Positions 7,029 through 15,592 of a stretch of DNA of 64,000 nucleotides are shown here, piece after piece (positions within the stretch are counted from its first letter, which is position 1; each line of letters starts with the position of its first letter). Origin of the DNA: Ignavibacterium sp037440165 (lineage in GTDB: Bacteria; Bacteroidota; Ignavibacteria; Ignavibacteriales; Ignavibacteriaceae); contig NZ_JBBIUQ010000009.1 in the NCBI RefSeq assembly GCF_037440165.1, positions 1 through 64,000 on the forward strand, given 5' to 3'. A program made the position numbers and the translations under genes. The notes under the pieces are model-generated. The model did not search any database and was not told the origin of the DNA. It saw nothing but the letters and a program-made list of their open reading frames with translations.

Positions 7029-8603
7029 TTACTTTATCCTTGTAAACTCAATTCTTCTGTTCTTTGCTTTACCTTCTTTTGTCTTGTTGTCAGCAATCGG
7101 TTTGTCTTCACCATATCCTTTAGTTGTGATTCTCTTAGCATCAATACCTTTTTCAACTAACCAAGCTTTAACTGCATCTGCTCTTGCCTGAGAAAGTTTA
7201 AGATTGCTCTTTGCACTTCCATCACTATCTGTATGTCCACCGATTTCAACTTCTATTTCAGGATAGGTTTGCAGAGTCTTCAATGCTTTCATTAGAATTG
7301 CTTCAGACTCAGGTTTAATTGTTGATTTATTAACATCGAAGGTAATTCCTTCAAGAATGATTGGAACACCAACTTTTACAACATCATCTTCAGCATTCAA
7401 TGGATCGGTACCACGTTCAACTTCAACACCATCTTCAACTGTACCACCATCTGTATCTTTATTTAATGGATTGGTCTTATGTTTCGTTACTTCATCACCA
7501 TCATTCAATCTATCACCATCAGTATCAGCTTTTAATGGATCAGTCTTGTGTTTCATTACTTCATCACCATCTTTTAGTCCATCACCGTCAGTATCAGCTT
7601 TTAACGGGTTGGTCTTGTATTTCATAACTTCTTCATTGTCATTTAATCCATCATTATCGGTATCAGCTTTCAATGGATCTGTCTTGTGTTTCAAAACTTC
7701 ATCACCATCATTTAATCCCTCACCATCGGTATCTGCTAATAATGGGTTAGTCTTGTAAGTCTTGACTTCATCGTAATCGCTTAAACCATCACTATCAGTG
7801 TCTTTGTTAAGTGGATTAGTCTTATAATTCAAATATTCATCTCCATCAGATAAACCATCACCATCTGTGTCAGGATTCATTGGGTCTGTTCCTATTTGCT
7901 GTTCGAGGCATTTGCCCAAGCCATCATTATCCTTGTCAACATCACAGTTTTCTCCAACGAAAGAAAATCCAAGTGAAGCATTAAAATAAGAATCCCAAAT
8001 GTCATCACTGCCAGATCTGTAAGCATCCAAATCATAAGTAGAAGTCATTGCTCCACCAAGAGCGAAATCAAGAAGAACACGATCAGTTAATGCGAATTCA
8101 GCTCCAATGCCTACTGGAACTAATGCTGCCCAACCCTCGTCTTCGGTTGCTTTTGAACCAGTAATTGTTGGCTTAGAACTCACAGTATAGCTAACAGCTC
8201 CAGCACCTATATAAAGGTATGGATTCCATCCCTGAGCATCGAATGGGCTGATTCTTAATCTTAAGTGTAAAGGAACAATTTTAGTCTCATATTCACCAAA
8301 TGTTGTGTTAGCATCATCAAAAAATGCTTTGCCAGCATATTTTCCGTAACCACCATTGATGGAAAGTTCGAGAGCTTTGCTAAGCTCAAATCCAAAAAAA
8401 GCTTCACCTAACCAGGAAAATTTATACCAGTCAAAAGTAGTGTTGTTATTTCCACTAAAACCGAAATTAGCGAATTCATTCTCGGGGAAAAGAATACTAC
8501 CTCTTACGCCAAATTTTTGACCGTAGTCTTTAAATTGTGAATAATTCTGCTGACTGAACGCAACAAGAATTATTACAAAGAACAAGTATGTTAGTTTTTT
8601 CAT
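7029..8603 (-). CDS. OmpA-family protein with thrombospondin type-3 repeats (copy 1)
   Basis: This 524-residue envelope protein has a signal peptide (1-22, ending NYSQ), an N-terminal barrel-like domain (about 23-215), eight thrombospondin type-3 calcium-binding repeats of about 23 residues (DTDGDGLSDGDE type, about 219-404), and a C-terminal OmpA peptidoglycan-binding domain (about 410-524, with GHTDSDG, LSQARADAV and KNRRIEF). The likely role is to tie the outer membrane to peptidoglycan through a Ca2+-stiffened linker. It is a tandem paralogue of the gene at 8747. The repeats are very similar in DNA, so their number may change by recombination. It ends at a strong terminator. Confidence 0.92.
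   Translation of the reverse strand: MKKLTYLFFVIILVAFSQQNYSQFKDYGQKFGVRGSILFPENEFANFGFSGNNNTTFDWYKFSWLGEAFFGFELSKALELSINGGYGKYAGKAFFDDANTTFGEYETKIVPLHLRLRISPFDAQGWNPYLYIGAGAVSYTVSSKPTITGSKATEDEGWAALVPVGIGAEFALTDRVLLDFALGGAMTSTYDLDAYRSGSDDIWDSYFNASLGFSFVGENCDVDKDNDGLGKCLEQQIGTDPMNPDTDGDGLSDGDEYLNYKTNPLNKDTDSDGLSDYDEVKTYKTNPLLADTDGEGLNDGDEVLKHKTDPLKADTDNDGLNDNEEVMKYKTNPLKADTDGDGLKDGDEVMKHKTDPLKADTDGDRLNDGDEVTKHKTNPLNKDTDGGTVEDGVEVERGTDPLNAEDDVVKVGVPIILEGITFDVNKSTIKPESEAILMKALKTLQTYPEIEVEIGGHTDSDGSAKSNLKLSQARADAVKAWLVEKGIDAKRITTKGYGEDKPIADNKTKEGKAKNRRIEFTRIK
7391..7949 (-). repeat. In-frame ~69-bp tandem repeats encoding TSP3 units
   Basis: About eight tandem units of roughly 69 bases encode the 23-residue thrombospondin type-3 repeats. 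The central units are nearly identical at DNA level, for example the recurring plus-strand blocks ATCAGCTTTTAATGGATC and CATTACTTCATCACCATC. The first and last units are degenerate. They are coding, not a CRISPR array. Confidence 0.85.
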
Positions 8604-8746
8604 GAGAACCTCTGATTATTGTTAGATTATTTACTTAGTTATACGAGTGCTAAAATGAAATATTTTTATAACATAATATTAGAAAACTTTAGTTATTCTC
8701 AAAGTAATCTAATTCACATAAGACAATTACTAAAAAGAATAAACTA

Positions 8747-10357
8747 TTACTTTATGCGCTTGAATTCAATCCTACGATTTTTTTGTCTTCCTTCTACTGT
8801 TTCATTCGTAGCAATAGGTCTATCAGGTCCATAACCTTTTGCAATAATTCTTCCGGGATCAATTCCATTACGAATAAGCCAATCGCGTACAGCATTAGCT
8901 CTTCTTTGCGATAAGTCAAGATTTTTCTTGTATAGACCTGTTATGTCTGTGTGACCACTGATCTCAACAATCATTTCAGGATAGTTTTGAAGAGTTGTTA
9001 ATGCTTTGCGAAGAGTAAATTCAGATTCAGCAGTTATATCAGCTTTGCCTGTTTCAAAATAAATTCCTTCAAGTACAATGGGAACACCAACTTCTATTTT
9101 TTCAACATCATCTTCAGAATCAAGAGGATTAGTACCTCGTTTTACTTCCGTGAAATCATCAACTGAACCTTCATCTGTATCTGGATTCAATGGACTGGAT
9201 TTGTATTTGAAAATTTCATCATAATCAGATAAACCATCATCATCTGAATCAGCTTTAACAGGATTGGTCTGATACTTTATTACTTCCTCAGCATCACTAA
9301 GACGATCTGAATCAGTATCAGCTTTTTTGGGATCTGTCAAATAAATTAAAAGTTCTTCTTTATCAGTAATTCCATCCATATCCATATCCGCTTTTAATGG
9401 ATCTGTGAAGTATTTTATCACTTCTTCGCCATCAGTTAATCCATCATTATCTGAATCTGCATTTAATGGATCAGATTTATATTTATTAAGTTCTTCAAAA
9501 TCTGTTAAACCGTCACTATCAGTATCAGCTAATAAGGGATTTGTATGATGTTTGAATATTTCATCATAGTCACTCAAGCCATCAAGATCTGTATCTGGTT
9601 GAAGAGGATTCGTCTGATATTTATTTACTTCGTCACCATCCTTTAATCCATCAGCATCAGAGTCAGCATTTTTTGGATTTGTGCCGATTTTTTCTTCGTC
9701 ATTTTTTGTTAATCCATCTTTGTCTCTGTCAGAGCTTCCGCTTTCACCAGTAAAAGTTATTCCAGCGCTTACAGAGAGAAAGAAATCTTTTATTTCATCT
9801 TCGATAAAAAAATTCAGATCATCACTTAATGTATACGCACCACCAATTGAGAAATCGAGCAGCACATAATCACTAATTGCAAACTCACTTCCTAATCCAG
9901 CAGGGAAGTATGCCGTCCAGCCGCTCTCGTTAACTGGCAGAGTAGGTGACTGAGAAATTGGGAAATCCTTTACCGAAAAATTCATTCCACCGCCTCCAAA
10001 ATATAAATATGGATTCCAACCTCTTACATCAAAAGGACTAATTCTTAATCTCAGGTCTAAAGGGATTATGTCAGTTCTGTAATCATTATCATTTAAATCA
10101 ATACCGCGATAAAATCCGTAACCAGCTGTTAGTTGTAATTCAACTGCTTTGGTTAATTCAAACGCTAAAAATCCCTGTGCGAGCCATGAAAACTGATAAT
10201 TCGTAAGTGATAATTCTTTGATTGGATTGAATTCATTTACCGGTAAAATCTGATTGAATCTTAATCCGAGTTTTGTACCCCATTCTTTAAATTGAGCTTG
10301 TGTGTTATGGTAAATACAAGAAAGTAAAAATAAGATTGTAATTAGATATCGTTTCAT
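8747..10357 (-). CDS. OmpA-family protein with thrombospondin type-3 repeats (copy 2)
   Basis: This 536-residue paralogue of the downstream neighbour has a signal peptide (1-21, ending TQAQ), a barrel-like domain (about 22-205), nine TSP3 repeats (from DRDKDGL near residue 210 to about 415) and a C-terminal OmpA domain (GHTDITG, LSQRRANAV, KNRRIEF). It has one repeat more than copy 1, and its repeats are more diverged in DNA, suggesting an older or less homogenised array. TAAGGAAGG lies before the ATG. The gap of 143 bases to copy 1 shows no convincing terminator, so both may be partly co-transcribed. Confidence 0.92.
   Translation of the reverse strand: MKRYLITILFLLSCIYHNTQAQFKEWGTKLGLRFNQILPVNEFNPIKELSLTNYQFSWLAQGFLAFELTKAVELQLTAGYGFYRGIDLNDNDYRTDIIPLDLRLRISPFDVRGWNPYLYFGGGGMNFSVKDFPISQSPTLPVNESGWTAYFPAGLGSEFAISDYVLLDFSIGGAYTLSDDLNFFIEDEIKDFFLSVSAGITFTGESGSSDRDKDGLTKNDEEKIGTNPKNADSDADGLKDGDEVNKYQTNPLQPDTDLDGLSDYDEIFKHHTNPLLADTDSDGLTDFEELNKYKSDPLNADSDNDGLTDGEEVIKYFTDPLKADMDMDGITDKEELLIYLTDPKKADTDSDRLSDAEEVIKYQTNPVKADSDDDGLSDYDEIFKYKSSPLNPDTDEGSVDDFTEVKRGTNPLDSEDDVEKIEVGVPIVLEGIYFETGKADITAESEFTLRKALTTLQNYPEMIVEISGHTDITGLYKKNLDLSQRRANAVRDWLIRNGIDPGRIIAKGYGPDRPIATNETVEGRQKNRRIEFKRIK
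9112..9730 (-). repeat. Diverged ~69-bp TSP3-coding tandem repeats
   Basis: Nine in-frame units encode the TSP3 linker of the second OmpA paralogue. The units keep the Asp positions of the calcium loops but differ at many other codons, unlike the near-identical central units of the neighbouring gene. Confidence 0.75.
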
Positions 10358-10395
10358 TTTTTGATTCCTTCCTTAGTATTAAGAAAACCTTAATT

Positions 10396-10403
10396 CAAAA
10401 TTA
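10396..10403 (-). promoter_or_regulatory. Candidate -7 box of the second ompA/TSP3 gene
   Basis: On the minus strand TAATTTTG matches the Bacteroidota -7 consensus TAnnTTTG, about 40 bases upstream of the ATG at 10357. I see no good -33 TTG at the expected distance, so confidence is limited. Confidence 0.4.
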
Positions 10404-10434
10404 AGCATTTGATAGTTAAAATATTTGTAACCTA

Positions 10435-12051
10435 TTAGCTTTCAATGTATTCAACTCCATGAGGAATTTCAGGAGAAACTAAAAGAGTATCTTCTTTTAA
10501 CAAAGCAACTTTACCTGGCTCCATTCCTTTTCTTTTCACGACATATTTTTTAACTGTATAAGAAACTGAAACAACTCCAGCAGTTTTGGCTTTACTATGA
10601 AAAGCTGCAATTGAAGCAACCTTTTTTAAGACGGATTTTGGGATAGGTTCTTTTGTGTTATCAACTCTTAACACAACGTGCGAACCAGGAACAGAGCGTG
10701 CATGAAACCAATAGTCATTTTGCTTTGCAAATTTTAGAGTAAGCACATCATTAGATTTACTATCTTTTCCAACATAGACATGATATTTACCATCAATTAA
10801 ATAATGTTTGAATTTTTCGATGATCGATTCATTAAGATTTTTTTCTGTAGGCATTTTTAGTTTTAATCCTTTAGCAATTTGTTCGATTTCTTTTAGCGAC
10901 TTTGTACTTTGTAATTTTTCCTGTGCTTCATTAAGTCGTTGCTTCTTTTTCTCTACAATTTCAATTATCTCTTTTGCTTTTTCAAATCTGATTTTACTTT
11001 CCTTAGCTTTCTCAAAATACTTATCAACATTTTCTTTTGGTGACAGTTTTGGATCAAGATTTATCTCTAGAATTTTATCATTCTCATAAATGTCATTAAT
11101 TGAAATCTTATTCATTCCAGGATGAATATTATTCAAGTTTATCAGAAGAAGGTTTCCAATCTTTTTATATTCTCCTTCTTTGTTGCCCTGCTGAATGATA
11201 GTTAAAAGGTTGTTCTGCTTGTTCGTGAGACGCTTAAATTCTTTTTCAACATTCTTTAGAACAAATTCAATTTTCTCCTTTCGCAAAGCAAGTAAGTGCA
11301 GTTCTTTAACATAATAGATCAATGCATCATTTACTTTTTCAAACTCGTGTATTTCAAAGTATGTGTCATTTAATTGAAGACCCTTGAATGACAATCTTAT
11401 TTCATAAGTATTGTAATTAATCAGAACGATGGGATTATTTCTCTTAATTATTTCTAAAACTTTTCTAAGACTTTCAAAAATCGAATTATCATCAATCGAC
11501 TTTGCATATTGAATAATTTCCTTTCCTATGAATGGAAACTTACTTCGAATACTATCATCATCAATTTCTGCCTCTGTAGTTGAAAATTCAGGAGCATTAA
11601 ATTCACTTATAAATTGCTTTTCAAGAATGTCTTTTTCTACATTCAACAAATCTGCTGCTTCTGTTTTTTTGAATGATAAGAATTCTGAGGAAGTCTTGTA
11701 ATAAATGTTGGTTAGCTTTCCTCTGATCGTAAAATATAAAACTGAATTATCATCAAGAAGAAAAGCAACAACTCTGTCATCATCTGCAATTATAAGATCA
11801 CTTATTCTTTTGTACCTGATGTTCTCAAAAATATCAAGTGAATTCTTTTTAGAACGTATATAAAAATCTCTGATCAAATAATAAGGTACAGAATGATTCA
11901 CACAAAATTCTAAGTAAAGATTATCTTCATCCTCAAGTGAAACTACTAGCTTGTCTTTTTCCTGTGTAAAAGCTTCTAAAATCTTTTTATCTAGTAATGA
12001 TTCTCGTAACTCAATCAATTGGCGATTAAGGAAAAAATAACTTTTGATCAT
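10435..12051 (-). CDS. NFACT-family protein, RqcH-like ribosome quality-control factor
   Basis: This 538-residue protein has an N-terminal NFACT-N domain, a central coiled-coil region (about 275-400, Lys/Glu-rich) and a C-terminal NFACT-R RNA-binding domain with DYWFHARSVPGSHVVLR and the AAFHSKAK segment. In RqcH proteins this architecture binds stalled 50S-peptidyl-tRNA complexes and adds alanine tails. An Asp92-Arg93 pair (DDRVVAF) may correspond to the Asp-Arg pair needed for tailing in Bacillus RqcH. It is divergent from the PASTA gene across about 106 bases. Older databases call such proteins fibronectin-binding, which is misleading here. Ala-tailing activity is inference. Confidence 0.85.
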   Translation of the reverse strand: MIKSYFFLNRQLIELRESLLDKKILEAFTQEKDKLVVSLEDEDNLYLEFCVNHSVPYYLIRDFYIRSKKNSLDIFENIRYKRISDLIIADDDRVVAFLLDDNSVLYFTIRGKLTNIYYKTSSEFLSFKKTEAADLLNVEKDILEKQFISEFNAPEFSTTEAEIDDDSIRSKFPFIGKEIIQYAKSIDDNSIFESLRKVLEIIKRNNPIVLINYNTYEIRLSFKGLQLNDTYFEIHEFEKVNDALIYYVKELHLLALRKEKIEFVLKNVEKEFKRLTNKQNNLLTIIQQGNKEGEYKKIGNLLLINLNNIHPGMNKISINDIYENDKILEINLDPKLSPKENVDKYFEKAKESKIRFEKAKEIIEIVEKKKQRLNEAQEKLQSTKSLKEIEQIAKGLKLKMPTEKNLNESIIEKFKHYLIDGKYHVYVGKDSKSNDVLTLKFAKQNDYWFHARSVPGSHVVLRVDNTKEPIPKSVLKKVASIAAFHSKAKTAGVVSVSYTVKKYVVKRKGMEPGKVALLKEDTLLVSPEIPHGVEYIES

Positions 12052-12157
12052 CTGAAAATTAATCTTTGAATATAATGACTGAGCAAATTTACTAAATAGT
12101 AAAATGATATATCGCTTAAGTTTGATTAAGTATCAGCACATAAATATATTTGGAACA

Positions 12158-12922
12158 ATGAAAAATCTAAACGAAAAACCCGTTGTAAAAAAATTCTTAA
12201 TCGTTTTTGGGGCAATTATTATTTTTTTGCTTATTCTGAATAATATCATAATGCCTTGGTATGTTAGTTCATCTGAAGACGTTGTTCCTAAAGTTGTTGG
12301 ATTATCTGAGCAGGAAGCATTTGAGAAATTAGAGGATAGCGGATTTGAACCAGTAATCGCTGATACATCATATGGTACAAATCTTCCGGCAGGGAAAATA
12401 TTTTTACAAAAACCTGAAGCAGGAAAAATTGTAAAGGAAGGTAGGACGATTTATTTATTCGTCAGCAGCGGTGAACAACTGGTTACTGTTCCTAAACTGA
12501 AAGGAAAAAATATTGTTGACGCCAAACTTTCACTGGAAAGAGTTGGGTTAAAACTTGGTCAGGTTGAACTTGTTGCCTCAAACTATCCAAAGGATATGAT
12601 TTTCGATCAGCAATATGTTGAAGGGACTAAACTAAAGAAGGGAGAAACAATTAAAGTATTTGTCAGCAGCGGACAAATGGAGGGAAGTATCGAAGTCCCT
12701 GATTTAATTGGAAAATCATTAACTGAGGCGCAAAAGATTCTATCAGATAGCTCACTTTCAGTCGGTAAAATAACTTATCAGATTTCTAATACTTTACTCC
12801 CGAATACTGTTTTGGATCAATATCCTGTTCCAGGGAATAAATTAAACCCAGGTGAGAAAGTTGACCTTTTTATCACCAAACAGGGAACGATTAAAGAACA
12901 ATTTGAAATTATAGAAGAATAA
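12158..12922 (+). CDS. Membrane-anchored protein with three PASTA domains
   Basis: From the ATG at 12158 the protein is 254 residues: a short cytoplasmic N-terminus, one membrane helix (about 12-31) and three PASTA domains (about 42-108, 110-177, 180-243), each with the VP-L-G...A-L pattern and ending FVSSG or similar. An in-frame ATG at 12104 would add 18 residues without improving the topology. PASTA domains bind peptidoglycan or muropeptides, usually on Ser/Thr kinases or penicillin-binding proteins. Here neither catalytic domain is attached, so it may be a cell-wall sensor or scaffold. It starts a plus-strand run, 3 bases before rpe. Confidence 0.85.
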   Translation: MKNLNEKPVVKKFLIVFGAIIIFLLILNNIIMPWYVSSSEDVVPKVVGLSEQEAFEKLEDSGFEPVIADTSYGTNLPAGKIFLQKPEAGKIVKEGRTIYLFVSSGEQLVTVPKLKGKNIVDAKLSLERVGLKLGQVELVASNYPKDMIFDQQYVEGTKLKKGETIKVFVSSGQMEGSIEVPDLIGKSLTEAQKILSDSSLSVGKITYQISNTLLPNTVLDQYPVPGNKLNPGEKVDLFITKQGTIKEQFEIIEE

Positions 12923-12925
12923 TTT

Positions 12926-13585
12926 ATGAAAATATTAGCTCCTTCAATTCTCTCAGCAGATTTTACAAATCTATCTCAACAGATAAGACTTGTTGAAATG
13001 GCCGGAGCTGATTGGATTCATTGCGATGTGATGGATGGTCACTTTGTACCAAACATTACATTCGGTCCTGTTATTGTTGAAGCTGTAAATCGAATTACAA
13101 ATCTCCCTCTTGATGTTCATTTGATGATAAAAAATCCTGAATTATATGTTAAAGATTTTATTGATGCCGGAGCCGATTATATTTCTGTACATTTTGAAGA
13201 AGTAGTACACCTAAACAGATTGGTCAATCAGATAAAAGAACTTGGAGCAAAAGCTGGAGTAGTAATTAATCCTTCAACACCTGTAAATTCAATCAGAGAT
13301 GTTGCTGAGTATATTGATTTGTTACTTATAATGACTGTTAATCCTGGTTTCGGAGGACAGAAATTTATTCCTAATTCAATCAGAAGAATTCATGAAGCAG
13401 TCGAACTTCGGGAAAAATTCCGGGCGAAATTTTTAATTGAAGTTGATGGTGGAATTAATAATCAAAATATTAAATCTATTTCCGATGCCGGAGTTGATGT
13501 TTTTGTGGCAGGTGCTTCAATCTTCAAAGCAGATAACATAAGCGCAGCTACAACTGAATTAAAGAATTTAATCTCTTCGAAATAA
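12926..13585 (+). CDS. rpe: Ribulose-phosphate 3-epimerase
   Basis: This 219-residue TIM-barrel enzyme interconverts ribulose 5-phosphate and xylulose 5-phosphate in the pentose phosphate pathway. Family signatures are present: DVMDGHFVPNITFGP (residues about 36-50, metal-binding His and Asp), DVHLMI, MTVNPGFGGQKFI with the phosphate-binding glycines, and EVDGGI carrying the catalytic Asp. Length is normal. It follows the PASTA gene by 3 bases and leads into folP, so the three probably share a transcript. Confidence 0.96.
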   Translation: MKILAPSILSADFTNLSQQIRLVEMAGADWIHCDVMDGHFVPNITFGPVIVEAVNRITNLPLDVHLMIKNPELYVKDFIDAGADYISVHFEEVVHLNRLVNQIKELGAKAGVVINPSTPVNSIRDVAEYIDLLLIMTVNPGFGGQKFIPNSIRRIHEAVELREKFRAKFLIEVDGGINNQNIKSISDAGVDVFVAGASIFKADNISAATTELKNLISSK

Positions 13586-13612
13586 ACAACTTATCAATAT
13601 TAATTTCTTTTT

Positions 13613-14767
13613 ATGATCGCACAAATATTTCATTGTGAAGACACATCATTATTAAGATATTTATCAAAAAAATATTCCTATGATTTTCAATCAAACACTC
13701 AAAATTTTTTACTTGAAATAAGAACAGTTCAAACAAATCATTTTAATGAATCGAAAATTTTTCTTGAAGAATTTATCCCTAATAAAAGACTATTATTCGT
13801 TAAGGATATTAATCAAAATTACGATTTAATTTTCAGAATAGATTCACTTTCACTGCTCAAAGAAAAAATTCTGGAACTGAAAATTGTCAAATCAAATTTA
13901 CTGCTTGAGGAAATTCTGGTTAAAATAAATAATTACTTTAATACTCCTCAGTTTTTAATCGGTGAGAAAATCTTTTCTTTCGATAAGCCATATCTGATGG
14001 GAATTGTTAATGTTACACCAGATTCATTTTCTGATGGTGGCAAATACTTTTCAGAAGACTCAGCTGTCGCTCATGCGATTGAGATGATAGATGATGGTGT
14101 TGATATTATTGATGTTGGTGGTGAATCATCACGTCCCGGATCCGAACCAGTCTCTGCTGAAGAGGAAATGAATCGTGTTATTCCTGTAATAAAAAAAATA
14201 CTGGATAATAAACCTGAAGCCATTATATCTGTTGATACATACAAATCAAGTGTAGCAAAAGCAGCTTTAGAAACCGGAGCAAAAATCATCAATGACATAA
14301 GCGGATTTTCTTTTGATCCTGGAATAGCTGATGTGTGCGCTCAATATAATGCAACAGCTATTCTAATGCATATTAAAGGAACACCGAAAACTATGCAGCT
14401 AAATCCCGCTTATGATGAAATCATCTCTGAAATTTATGACTTTCTTAAAAAACAAATTGATTATGCTCAGAGTAGAGGTGTTACCAAAATTATCATTGAT
14501 CCTGGGATAGGTTTTGGTAAAACTGTCGAAGATAATTTTACAATCCATAAAAGATTAAAAGACTTTAAATCTTTAGGTTGTCCATTACTAATAGGAGTTT
14601 CAAGAAAATCATTAATCGGTAAAACATTAAACCTTGAAGTTGATCAACGAGATTTACCAACTGCTGCATTGGAAGCTGTTGCAATCTTAAATTCTGCGCG
14701 AATAATCAGAACGCATAATGTTAAAAATGGGAAACAAATTATTAAATTACTAAGTGAAATAATTTGA
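13613..14767 (+). CDS. folP: Dihydropteroate synthase with N-terminal extension
   Basis: This 384-residue enzyme condenses 6-hydroxymethyl-dihydropterin pyrophosphate with p-aminobenzoate in folate synthesis. The DHPS core starts near residue 126 (MGIVNVTPDSFSDGG) and contains DVGGESSRPGS, NDISGF, IIDPGIGFGKT and GVSRKS. The first 120 or so residues are an extension not found in the short (about 280-residue) enzymes, with no motif I recognise; longer DHPS proteins of this layout exist in other bacteria. It lies 6 bases upstream of cdaA, a neighbourhood common in Bacteroidota relatives. Confidence 0.94.
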   Translation: MIAQIFHCEDTSLLRYLSKKYSYDFQSNTQNFLLEIRTVQTNHFNESKIFLEEFIPNKRLLFVKDINQNYDLIFRIDSLSLLKEKILELKIVKSNLLLEEILVKINNYFNTPQFLIGEKIFSFDKPYLMGIVNVTPDSFSDGGKYFSEDSAVAHAIEMIDDGVDIIDVGGESSRPGSEPVSAEEEMNRVIPVIKKILDNKPEAIISVDTYKSSVAKAALETGAKIINDISGFSFDPGIADVCAQYNATAILMHIKGTPKTMQLNPAYDEIISEIYDFLKKQIDYAQSRGVTKIIIDPGIGFGKTVEDNFTIHKRLKDFKSLGCPLLIGVSRKSLIGKTLNLEVDQRDLPTAALEAVAILNSARIIRTHNVKNGKQIIKLLSEII

Positions 14768-14773
14768 GTTAAT

Positions 14774-15592
14774 GTGATTGATTTATTCAAAATAGGATTT
14801 TTAACAGTTACTCTTTCGGATATAATTGATATTGCGATAGTATCTTTTATCTTTTATAAACTATACACAATTCTAAGAGGAACTGTAGCCGCTCAAATAT
14901 TTGTCGGTTTGTTAATCATTTTATTTTTCTCATTCATTGCCCAACTTATTCACTTGCGAGCGGTGAGTTGGTTGTTGAAACTAATAACAGATGTATGGGT
15001 AATTGCATTTGTAATTTTATTCCAACCGGAAATCAGAAGACTATTAGTAATTCTTGCACGAAATCCTTTTATCAAAAGGTTTTTTAAATCCGAATTAAAT
15101 GAGTCAGCTAAAATTATTTCTGAAGCTGCTTATGAACTCTCACAACATCAACATGGCGCTTTGATGGTAGTTGTAAAATCCTCTGGAATCAGAGGTTTTG
15201 CTGAGACAGGAGAGATAATTAACTCAAAACTTACTAAGTCATTATTAACAACAATATTTTTTCCAAGATCACCATTGCACGATGGAGCAGTAATTATAAA
15301 GGGAGACATAGTAGAAGCAGCTCGATGCACTTTACCACTATCAACTGTTACAAACTGGCAGGGAAATTCATTAGGTATGAGGCACAGAGCAGGCTTAGGA
15401 ATTTCTGAACAGGCAGATGTAATAAGTGTTATTGTTTCTGAAGAAACAGGAAGCATATCTGTTGCGGAGAATGGTGAACTAACTATGGGATTGTCTAAAG
15501 AAGCTTTGATGAAAAGATTAATAAATGCAACGAGAGTACCTCAATCAACAGGATGGAAAAATTTTATTGAACAACTCAAAAAGAAAAATTAA
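14774..15592 (+). CDS. cdaA: Diadenylate cyclase CdaA (c-di-AMP synthase)
   Basis: This 272-residue membrane enzyme makes c-di-AMP from two ATP. Three N-terminal membrane helices (about 10-30, 36-60, 63-85) precede the DAC domain, which carries the signature HDGAVII near residue 173 and MRHRAGLG near 203, the two nucleotide-binding motifs of the family. The start is GTG, since the nearby ATG runs directly into a TGA. It sits between folP and a glycosyltransferase gene. Second-messenger control of osmolyte transport or wall metabolism is the usual role; no c-di-AMP riboswitch was recognised here. Confidence 0.94.
   Translation: MIDLFKIGFLTVTLSDIIDIAIVSFIFYKLYTILRGTVAAQIFVGLLIILFFSFIAQLIHLRAVSWLLKLITDVWVIAFVILFQPEIRRLLVILARNPFIKRFFKSELNESAKIISEAAYELSQHQHGALMVVVKSSGIRGFAETGEIINSKLTKSLLTTIFFPRSPLHDGAVIIKGDIVEAARCTLPLSTVTNWQGNSLGMRHRAGLGISEQADVISVIVSEETGSISVAENGELTMGLSKEALMKRLINATRVPQSTGWKNFIEQLKKKN

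Noticed and set aside
7357..7758. Open frames on the plus strand opposite the TSP3 repeats, encoding repetitive Ser/Pro-rich or His/Gln-rich proteins
   Set aside because: They arise from the periodic sequence of the minus-strand ompA gene; they have no start signals and the minus-strand frame is clearly the coding one.
8619..8834. A 71-codon plus-strand frame between the two OmpA genes
   Set aside because: It overlaps the conserved C-terminal OmpA domain on the other strand and has no recognisable features.
7391..9730. Regular 69-bp periodicity that might suggest a CRISPR or VNTR locus
   Set aside because: The units are in-frame coding repeats with no spacers, and no cas genes are present.
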